Below are positions 17,326 to 24,392 of a stretch of 64,000 nucleotides of DNA, piece by piece. Numbering within the stretch: position 1 is the first letter of the stretch; every line of letters begins with the position of its first letter. A program made the translations under genes and the position numbers. The notes beneath the pieces are model-generated. The model had not been told where the DNA came from, ran no database searches, and saw nothing but the letters and a program-made list of their open reading frames with translations. The DNA comes from Phocaeicola barnesiae DSM 18169 = JCM 13652 (lineage in GTDB: Bacteria; Bacteroidota; Bacteroidia; Bacteroidales; Bacteroidaceae): positions 62,001-126,000 of the forward strand of contig NZ_KB894644.1 of assembly GCF_000374585.1 (NCBI RefSeq), read 5' to 3'.

Positions 17326-20300
17326 CTATTTGATTTGTTGTAGGATACTCGGGTCTTTTATCTTGTCATCCTGTGCAAAGAAGAGTACTTTGGTCAGTAT
17401 CTCCGCTGTCTTGGGGTCTTCGTCCACAAAGGGCAGGAACAGGCGGCCACGGCTTTGTGAATGTACCGGCAAGACGGCAATCTGCGCACCACCTTCCTGA
17501 TGGATTACACCACTACCCAAATGAATGTTGTAGTTGCCTAATTTGCCTGTGATGTGGGCAAAGTTACCCTTTACTGTTACGTTATTCAGGCGGAACAGCG
17601 GCAAAGTGAACTGTAGCAGAGCTGTGCGCATTTCGATAGTGGAGTGGCTGGTTTCGGGGTCAACACCTCCTGCATGAGCTATGCTGACAGCTAGGTCCAC
17701 GTCGCGCATTACTTCCGAAAAGATGATGGGCGGTACTTCGTCAACTTTCATGGCTCGGTAGTCCTTGCGGCTATAGAAGCAGACATACTCCAGCGTGGGT
17801 GCTTCAATATCGGCTGGCGAGAACCAGTCGGCCATAGCATAGATGGTGGCAATAACATTTTCTTTGTAATAGACTTTTTGCAGGCCATCCTCATAGTCTG
17901 CCACCCAGCGGCGTTTCTTCAGTATGGCCACGGTCTTCTGCGGCTGAATTTGGTTGCCGGCATAACGCAGGGATTGAGTCGTTTCTCGTTCCTCTTCGGT
18001 GGGCACGTATAGTTCTCGGAACACTTGCTTGAAAGGTTGGCGGATAGCTTTGTCAAACAGGACTTTCTGGAAGGCATGCCATTGTCCGCTGTTGTACAAG
18101 TCTACAGGGTGGGCAATGCGCAGCAAGTCGTTGCTGGCTAAAGGTGATGAAAGGCTTTCGGCACCGAACAATGTGCTGTCGGCATAAAAGCCTATACGGG
18201 TGTTGTTGCTGTCCGTAAACACTAGTTTTTTGAGTAGGGGCCAGATGACAGGATTCTGCATTAAACGGTGCAGTTCTTGTTCTTCAAAGGTGGTACCGTC
18301 TTCCATGGCTTGTTCCAGCATGAAGCGTGAGCGGGTGTACTGGTCTTTCAGTTGTTTGTGCACCTCTTTCAGTTCTTCTACATACGGGTGTTTCTTCAGC
18401 TTGGCAGGAATGCTGTTTAGGTCTTTGCCTGCTTTACGTTGGTGTATTTCGGACTTGCCTTCGCCATTGATTTCCACCCACAACTCAACGCCTTCCACGT
18501 CGTGTGGCGTGAGGTAGGGCAGCAGACCTTTGATGAGTTCGGTTTCCATGTTCCAGGTCAGGCGGGTCACATCGCCGTAACCTGAGTTGCTTGCTAGGTT
18601 TTGTAGGGCAATGTTCACAGCCGCTTTCTCGCTGGTTTGGCGTTGAGCACCGAATTCTTTGCTTTCTTTCAGAAACTGTTGCAGGTAACAGTAACGTTCC
18701 AGCAGGTCCTTGTCCTTGTTTCGTCCCAAAGGGATTAGGCTATATGCCATCAGCAGGTCTTTGTTACGTTTGGCTATGATTTCTTTTTTTGTGTCGGCTA
18801 CCTTGAACTTGCCGTTTGTTGCATCGGCAAATTTTCTCGCCCGGGTGTGTCCGTTACTAGACGAAATATACTTCGCGGCATCATACACCACTTCAAAGCG
18901 GGTTTTCCCTATGGTCTTGTAGGCTTCCTTGAACCAGTTGATGTCGAAAGCGCCTTCATGTAATTGTTCCGGATCAATGGGGGTATAGCGTGCGATGATG
19001 GCTTTCTCGCGGTCGTCGTAACTCTCGCTGGTATGGGCGCGGAAGTACCAGGCTGTGCTGGTCAGCCCTTTCCAGCCAATCGCTTTTTCTACCAGTTCCA
19101 ACCATTGCGAGGCAAACATGGCGGCGGTCACCAGACGCTCGTCCTTGAGTCCGGCTTCTTTGGCCAGTTTCTTCAGCAGGGCAGGGGTGTCTTGGCGTAG
19201 CGGATGGCAGTTTTTCAGCAGGTAACTGAGTGTATCACGTTTGCTGCTGTCGTTGCGGTTCCAGCCATAGCCGTCGCGCACGAAAGCGTCTTTGCCAAAG
19301 GCTTGCAGGATGCGTATCAATACCTTTACTCCGTAAATGCGTCGCAGGCTGTTGGCTAGATCGGTTACTTCGGTGGCACTGTCGCCGCGATGCAGTTCGA
19401 TTTCCAGAATGCGGTCTACGATACGTTGTGCCACGGGCTTGAAGGCGGAGAAGTCGAAACCTTCTAGGTCGGTGAACTCGTCGCGTTCTCGGGGATTACG
19501 GTAGCCGTTATACATCACCATTGTGATGCCTTCGATGCGGGCGTGCGAAGTGAGTCTTCCCATCATCTCGCGGTACACTTCGCCTTCGGGTATGAGTCCC
19601 AGCATCCAGGCACGGACAAAGTCCATGCTGCGTATGCATGGCTCGGCGCTTTCCAAAGGTGGTGTGTGTTCCATGTAGTTGGCCAGTTGGTAGAGGCGGT
19701 AACGAGTGAGGAAATATCGGGTGAAGAGAGTATCGTTAATGGGTTTACGGGGGGTGTCTAGCCAAAACTGTAGGTAATCGTCCTCGTGAATGGAGATATA
19801 GACAGTACCGTCTCCGTATCGCTGTTCCCCTATTAGCCAAGTGTTTTTCTTCTGTTGGCTGCAGACGATATTTTCCGGTGTAAGGTGGGGTAACAAGCGT
19901 TCCAATAGGGTAGCGGAAATGTGCTGGTACAGGGTATCGTCCCTATATTCGCTTTCCAGTGCCTCAACGATAGAGTTTATCTGTGCGGAGTAGGTCATAT
20001 TCTTGATGCTACGTTGTAGACCACGGTAGGGAATGCCTTCGTACATGAGGTCGAAGAGGGGATAGAAACTGTTGGATTTGTCTTTCTCTTCTTTGTTGTT
20101 GTCTTCGGGAACACCCCGACTTTTCAGCATGAAACACATCATGAGCAGGTGGCTGTAGTTGCATATCTCCTGTTCGTAGAAGGCTGTCCACAGTTCGGGC
20201 AGTCCTAGTCGGTTAAGAGGGGAGCCGTCGTTGCGCCAGCCTTTTCTGACATTGTTACCTACCAGGCATACATTACCGTAGTCATCCTTGAATTCGTCGT

Positions 20301-22383
20301 CTTTGTGCAGGCTGATGTGGTCGTTCAGTTTCTCAAACACTTTCAGTGCTTCGCCTGAAGTGATAAAGGAGAACACCTGTCCGATGTTGACATTCGTGTC
20401 GGGTGGGATGGCGGGAAGTTCGAACGTAAGTGCAGGATTGTACAGTCCGAAGCCGTTGGTCTTGCTATACCGCTGCTCGGTATTGTCTTTGTCTGTAAGG
20501 GCGTCTATCATGATCTGTTCTTTGCCAGAAGGACGGACTATCTGCTGCACTAGTGGCAGCGTTTCGGCATACAAAGCTGCATAGCGTGGCTCGCGCTGTA
20601 ATTTTTGCATGATGTCTAGTCCTGCCAGGCGGCGTTCAGCCACTTTGTCGGTGAGTAGGTGTTGCAAGCTAACCGACAGTGAGTCGTCTGTCTGCTTCAT
20701 CAACACTTTGATGATTCCTACACGCACTTCACTGTACTTTAGGCGGAGCATTTCTTCCAGTGTACGGGTCTGTTCGGGCGTGAGAACCATTTTCTCCAAT
20801 GTGTTGAGAGCAGCATTTCGTGTATCAATGGAGCGGTCGGCGAGCGATTGCAGTACAAATGCTTCCTGTCGTGGCGTGGACGGATGACCGATGACGCGAG
20901 TCAGGAAACTGTCGCGCGAGTAGCTGTCCAGCATACTTGGCACAAGGTCACAGAGGTCGTCCAGCAGGGCAGTGTCGTTCAGCATCCAGGCAATGAGTAT
21001 CATTTTGTCTACTACATGCGATCGGGTCAGGATGCAGTAATCCCATGGGAAGATGAATGGCTCAAAACGTTTTTCTGTAGGCATGGACTGGCTGAGGGCT
21101 TTCAGCCACTTGTATTGTTGCCGGGCTTCTTCAGGACTGGCAAAGTGGTCTTCCCAACGGGGAACGTCCTGTTGGTAGTAATATCGGTTGTAGCTCAGTT
21201 TACTAAGATAAGAGGAAAGCAGGGCGGCCATGACAGATAGGTCGTCGTGCCAGTGTTCTAAGCCAAGGTTGCAGAGCCGTTGTGTTAGTAGGGGCGACTG
21301 GATGTTCCCAAGGTAGTAGAAAAGCGTTTGTGCCTGGTGGCGTTGTCCGTGGGTTATGATGTTGGACACTAGTGTTTCTATTTCATCAGTGTTGTAGAAG
21401 CCATTGCACCACAAGCCCATGTACAGTTCCACGCTATCTATGCTTTGCAGGGCTTTGCGAGCTAGGGCGCGGTCGTTCAGGAAGGTGTACATTTGCAGGA
21501 CTATTTTGTCAAACACCCTGTTCTGTGTATTCATTTCGCCCATGCCTGTCCACACGGCGATGGCACGCTTTACGGAGGCAAAGCGCAGTAGGTTGTTGTT
21601 TATGATAATGGAAAGCATGTACAGATGGTTCTTGGCCGTACCTTCGTCAACGGTCTCCAGAATGGCCTGCCGCAATCCTTCTTGGAGTCGGGCGGCAAGG
21701 AGAAGTTTGCCTTCCAGTTCCAGAAGCTCGCAGTTGCCGCTTCGGGCAATGGCACCCAAGTGACAGCGTTGCAAGCGGTGGCTGTTGTCTTCGCAGGTCA
21801 GGGCCTTGCGGATGGCGTTTATCACTGACTCCGTACCGGCTGCTACATGGGCGGCCATCCATTCGGTACGGTCCATCTGCCAGTTATCCTTGAAAGCTTC
21901 CTGTAGTAGGGGGGTGCTTCCTCCTTCTGCAATTTCTTGGGTGGTGAGCCCTAGGGCGGCGAAACGCAGGAAGCGGGTCAGTACGTCGTCTATGTGGTCG
22001 AGGTGTAGGAAGACATTGGCTGAGCGCTGTGAGCGGCGATAGTATCCGCAGGTATAAGTACACTGTGCCTCCTGTTTCAAGTACTCGTTAAACAGCCGGG
22101 CGTTGACACTGCCAAGAAGGTAAGTTATCAACTTGTTGAGACGGGGACTTTCCATCATCTTCGCTGTGTCGGTGATTCCGTCTTCCTGAAGGATACGGCA
22201 GAAGGCAGGCCTCAGTTTGCCGTCCCGTACCTCCAGGCCGCCCGTGCCGCAGTGGTAGTCCATGAAGTCGGCACAAAGCTGTGCTGTTTCTTTGTCAAGG
22301 TTTTTTCCCATGTAGTCACAAATGCTTTGCAGGTAGCTGTTTGCCAGCTTGTTGAGCTCTTTTTGGGAGAATAGTGTTTTCAT
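17326..22383 (-). CDS. Giant DUF4132-domain protein, unknown function
   Basis: This 1685-residue cytosolic protein has no signal or membrane segments. Residues about 1-700 are helical and repeat-like (HEAT-like alternation such as RNAALNTLEKM...LRLKYSEVRVGIIKVLMKQ). The C-terminal region (about 1480-1660: TVAILKKRRWVADYEDGLQKVYYKENV, FYSRKDYRAMKVDEVPPIIFSEVMRDVDLAVSIA) matches the DUF4132 module found in MolR-like proteins. No catalytic motif is evident to me. Its neighbour, 42 bases upstream and co-oriented, is a 140-residue protein of unknown function. The gene carries about a dozen CTAG tetranucleotides, far above the surrounding density, which hints at acquisition by transfer. Function unknown. 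Confidence 0.85.
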   Translation of the reverse strand: MKTLFSQKELNKLANSYLQSICDYMGKNLDKETAQLCADFMDYHCGTGGLEVRDGKLRPAFCRILQEDGITDTAKMMESPRLNKLITYLLGSVNARLFNEYLKQEAQCTYTCGYYRRSQRSANVFLHLDHIDDVLTRFLRFAALGLTTQEIAEGGSTPLLQEAFKDNWQMDRTEWMAAHVAAGTESVINAIRKALTCEDNSHRLQRCHLGAIARSGNCELLELEGKLLLAARLQEGLRQAILETVDEGTAKNHLYMLSIIINNNLLRFASVKRAIAVWTGMGEMNTQNRVFDKIVLQMYTFLNDRALARKALQSIDSVELYMGLWCNGFYNTDEIETLVSNIITHGQRHQAQTLFYYLGNIQSPLLTQRLCNLGLEHWHDDLSVMAALLSSYLSKLSYNRYYYQQDVPRWEDHFASPEEARQQYKWLKALSQSMPTEKRFEPFIFPWDYCILTRSHVVDKMILIAWMLNDTALLDDLCDLVPSMLDSYSRDSFLTRVIGHPSTPRQEAFVLQSLADRSIDTRNAALNTLEKMVLTPEQTRTLEEMLRLKYSEVRVGIIKVLMKQTDDSLSVSLQHLLTDKVAERRLAGLDIMQKLQREPRYAALYAETLPLVQQIVRPSGKEQIMIDALTDKDNTEQRYSKTNGFGLYNPALTFELPAIPPDTNVNIGQVFSFITSGEALKVFEKLNDHISLHKDDEFKDDYGNVCLVGNNVRKGWRNDGSPLNRLGLPELWTAFYEQEICNYSHLLMMCFMLKSRGVPEDNNKEEKDKSNSFYPLFDLMYEGIPYRGLQRSIKNMTYSAQINSIVEALESEYRDDTLYQHISATLLERLLPHLTPENIVCSQQKKNTWLIGEQRYGDGTVYISIHEDDYLQFWLDTPRKPINDTLFTRYFLTRYRLYQLANYMEHTPPLESAEPCIRSMDFVRAWMLGLIPEGEVYREMMGRLTSHARIEGITMVMYNGYRNPRERDEFTDLEGFDFSAFKPVAQRIVDRILEIELHRGDSATEVTDLANSLRRIYGVKVLIRILQAFGKDAFVRDGYGWNRNDSSKRDTLSYLLKNCHPLRQDTPALLKKLAKEAGLKDERLVTAAMFASQWLELVEKAIGWKGLTSTAWYFRAHTSESYDDREKAIIARYTPIDPEQLHEGAFDINWFKEAYKTIGKTRFEVVYDAAKYISSSNGHTRARKFADATNGKFKVADTKKEIIAKRNKDLLMAYSLIPLGRNKDKDLLERYCYLQQFLKESKEFGAQRQTSEKAAVNIALQNLASNSGYGDVTRLTWNMETELIKGLLPYLTPHDVEGVELWVEINGEGKSEIHQRKAGKDLNSIPAKLKKHPYVEELKEVHKQLKDQYTRSRFMLEQAMEDGTTFEEQELHRLMQNPVIWPLLKKLVFTDSNNTRIGFYADSTLFGAESLSSPLASNDLLRIAHPVDLYNSGQWHAFQKVLFDKAIRQPFKQVFRELYVPTEEERETTQSLRYAGNQIQPQKTVAILKKRRWVADYEDGLQKVYYKENVIATIYAMADWFSPADIEAPTLEYVCFYSRKDYRAMKVDEVPPIIFSEVMRDVDLAVSIAHAGGVDPETSHSTIEMRTALLQFTLPLFRLNNVTVKGNFAHITGKLGNYNIHLGSGVIHQEGGAQIAVLPVHSQSRGRLFLPFVDEDPKTAEILTKVLFFAQDDKIKDPSILQQIK

Positions 22384-22425
22384 GGTTTTGTATGCAGTTT
22401 TTGATGATGTATAAAAATATGTTAC

Positions 22426-22848
22426 TTACCACAGCCTGCCCGAAAGCATGGTTAAACGGACAAACGTCAGCCTGTCTCCTTCTTTTAGTGCGAGGGGACT
22501 GTCGGAAGCTCCGGCTTCTTCATCATTGATAAAAAGGCGGAAAATGCCGTCCTCGTACGATTGCAGAGCGTTTTTTACGGCTGCTTCTGCAGAGGCTTTT
22601 TTCCCGTTGTAGTTTACTCCAAAGCCCACCTTACCAGATTCGGCTCGGTTGTCTAAATCCTCTCGTGTGAGGTATTTCAACAATTCGTTCTCATCAGGAC
22701 GTGCGTTGTACTCTTCTACTTGTCGGCGGACAATAGCGGTAATGAGACTTTGTACATTGTGGGGAATTTCACCTGTCAGCTCCACAGGCATGGGCTCAAT
22801 AGTACATTTACGCTTACTCAGTTGCTTGAGTTGAATAGATAGTTTCAT
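22426..22848 (-). CDS. Small protein paired with DUF4132 gene, possible beta-grasp-like tail
   Basis: This 140-residue protein has no signal. It opens with beta-type KLSIQLKQLSKRKCTIEPMPVEL, has a helical middle (VQSLITAIVRRQVEEYNARPDE, ASAEAAVKNALQSYEDG) and ends IFRLFINDEEAGASDSPLALKEGDRLTFVRLTMLSGRLW. The last part, with a LxEGDRLTFVR pattern, resembles the end of ubiquitin-like/ThiS-MoaD beta-grasp folds. That is only a visual impression. It starts the two-gene module with the DUF4132 protein, and the spacing implies one transcript. Confidence 0.75.
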   Translation of the reverse strand: MKLSIQLKQLSKRKCTIEPMPVELTGEIPHNVQSLITAIVRRQVEEYNARPDENELLKYLTREDLDNRAESGKVGFGVNYNGKKASAEAAVKNALQSYEDGIFRLFINDEEAGASDSPLALKEGDRLTFVRLTMLSGRLW

Positions 22849-22997
22849 AGTAGATTTAATAAATGTTTGAGGGTAAAATTAAGAAAAAGGTGATAAGAGT
22901 TATGCTGTCCCATGAATTTTTTTAATGGCAGTATGTTGTATCTTCGATATTGCTACAAATAATGTCCTTGCCGGAAAATGGATTGTTTATAGGGGAA

Positions 22998-23603
22998 TCA
23001 TACAACAGTTATAAATTGTTCCATAAGTTTTTCAATCAACGGAACATAATACTCCTGTACCTCTTTTGGCGTGGGGGTGTGAGCGCCGGGAAAATGAAAT
23101 ACCTGGGAATAATGCTCCCGGAACAGCGGTTCATAATGGGCCAGGTGGTCGTTTTCGCCAAACAGTCCCCAGATCCGGTTTTGATTGGCGGGTGAACAGG
23201 CATCCCACTGATGAAGCTGGAGTCCGGTAAATTCGTCTATCAAGGCCGGGGTGATAGTGAATTGCTGATTGCCGTCTGCCCGTAGCGATTTATACGTGTG
23301 GGTGCCGATACGTTCGGACAGGAAACGTGTCATTTCAAAATGTGGATTTCCAAGGAGGGCAGGTAGTCCGCAAGCCGAAGCTGCCATCTGTGCCAGAAAG
23401 GAACCGTTGCTGTTTCCTACCAGTACATCCGGCCGTTCCTGTTCGCAGATTCGGTGGATGAATGCGAGGGCTTCTTGAGGATGTAGCGGCAGGTCGGGAG
23501 TCAGTACCTCGGCTTTACCTTCGAAACTTTGTTTCAAGGTGCAGGCCGGAATACATGCGCCTGAAGCGAAGAATCCGTGCAGGAAAAGGATTTTCTTTGT
23601 CAT
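22998..23603 (-). CDS. YqiA/YcfP-type alpha/beta-hydrolase (esterase)
   Basis: This 201-residue hydrolase starts at the ATG at 23603 (MTKKILFLHGFFASG), which fits the family; the frame is open further upstream but without resemblance. The nucleophile elbow GNSNGSFLAQ holds the Ser. Acid and His are likely the Asp of FGENDHLAHYEP and the His of FPGAHTPT. YqiA-type proteins are small serine esterases or putative thioesterases. The natural substrate is unknown. It lies 37 bases from the glutaredoxin-like gene on the same strand. Confidence 0.82.
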   Translation of the reverse strand: MTKKILFLHGFFASGACIPACTLKQSFEGKAEVLTPDLPLHPQEALAFIHRICEQERPDVLVGNSNGSFLAQMAASACGLPALLGNPHFEMTRFLSERIGTHTYKSLRADGNQQFTITPALIDEFTGLQLHQWDACSPANQNRIWGLFGENDHLAHYEPLFREHYSQVFHFPGAHTPTPKEVQEYYVPLIEKLMEQFITVV

Positions 23604-23640
23604 ACGGTGAGGTTTAGGATGAAGAATAAGTCCATTGGTT

Positions 23641-23940
23641 TCAGCAACCGCTTCCATCCAGATTGCAGGTCGCTCCCTCACTGATGGGGCGTGACTGTAG
23701 TCCGGCTTCTTCGGGTGTCAATGTAACGGTACCGTCTTCCAATACGAAACAAGGAATACCGGCTGCTCCGCATCGCTTGGCTTCGTCGAATACCGGGTTA
23801 TTGTCCCTGAGTTTCAGAAAGGCCTTGAGGTTCTTTACATGCAGGCCGATGTCGATGATTTCATAATTGTCGTTTCCTTTTACCTGCTCTTCTACATACG
23901 TGCAGTCGGGGCACGTTTCCATTCCGTATATCTTGATCAT
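23641..23940 (-). CDS. Glutaredoxin-like thiol protein
   Basis: This 99-residue thioredoxin-fold protein starts MIKIYGMETCPDC, with the redox motif CPDC at residues 10-13. The cis-Pro loop appears as AAGIPCFVLEDG. Further Cys occur in KRCG, ATCNLDGSGC and IPC; the C-terminal CxxxxxxC is an extra feature. It probably reduces disulfides or mixed disulfides in the cytosol. I chose the start at 23940; upstream in-frame sequence overlaps the promoter and has no family match. Confidence 0.85.
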   Translation of the reverse strand: MIKIYGMETCPDCTYVEEQVKGNDNYEIIDIGLHVKNLKAFLKLRDNNPVFDEAKRCGAAGIPCFVLEDGTVTLTPEEAGLQSRPISEGATCNLDGSGC

Positions 23941-24036
23941 GATAAAGAGTTTTGATTGCTTTATCAGCGAAGGTAGGAAAAAATCGTTGTATGGACGAGT
24001 TTTCTTTCTTAACTTTGGCAGAAAAAGAAGACTTTC

Positions 24037-24329
24037 ATGCCTATCATCGAAATAACATCTTTGGAATACCCCGGAGTGGAAATGTTCGGAACCTTGACAG
24101 ATGCCCAGTTGCGTAACCGGATAAATGCTGAAAAAGGAATCTTGTGTTATGGCAGATTTGTAATCTGCCATGTATCTCCGTATATCTGCATACTTCCGTA
24201 GCTTATCATACCGCAGATTACAAATCTGCGGTAACGTAGGTCCGTATTCCGATGCACTACGGTGTCGATTCCTTGAATGTGGCAGCCGCTTCGGCGGTGG
24301 CGTTTTGGGAATTGCGATACAGAAAATAA
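24037..24329 (+). pseudogene. Remnant of TrmH/SpoU-family RNA methyltransferase gene, middle lost
   Basis: The plus strand begins MPIIEITSLEYPGVEMFG, then LTDAQLRNRINAEKGIL, which fits the N-terminus of Bacteroidales TrmH-type 2'-O-methyltransferases. After about 37 codons the homology stops at paired palindromes. It resumes, in a different frame, with RIPMHYGVDSLNVAAASAVA from about 24243 to the TAA at 24327-24329. This is the knotted SAM-binding motif 3 at the very C-terminus of the family. Some 180-200 residues are missing. A promoter-like TAACTTTG precedes it at about 24010. The gene cannot make an active enzyme. Confidence 0.8.
24149..24233. repeat. REP-like pair of palindromes in inverse orientation (BIME-like)
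   Basis: Palindrome one pairs ATGGCAGATT (24149-24158) with AATCTGCCAT (24162-24171) over a TGT loop. Palindrome two pairs TACCGCAGATT (24209-24219) with AATCTGCGGTA (24223-24233) over an ACA loop. The two share the core GCAGATT in opposite sense with about 37 bases between, like a bacterial interspersed mosaic element. No RAYT transposase is in the window. Confidence 0.75.
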
Positions 24330-24372
24330 AAAATCCCGGCTTTCCTTCATATTGTTTGGGAAAGACCGGGAT
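24324..24372 (-). terminator. Intrinsic terminator after SNF2 helicase gene
   Basis: On the minus strand ATCCCGGTCTTTCC pairs with GGAAAGCCGGGAT, with one bulge, followed by TTTTTTATTTT. It lies 20 bases past the helicase stop. Confidence 0.8.
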
Positions 24373-24392
24373 GTGCAGTTTTGATACTGAAG

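Noticed and set aside
23641-24171. 176-residue glutaredoxin-like protein
   Set aside because: The extension overlaps the pseudogene and promoter on the other side; the redox domain starts at 23940.
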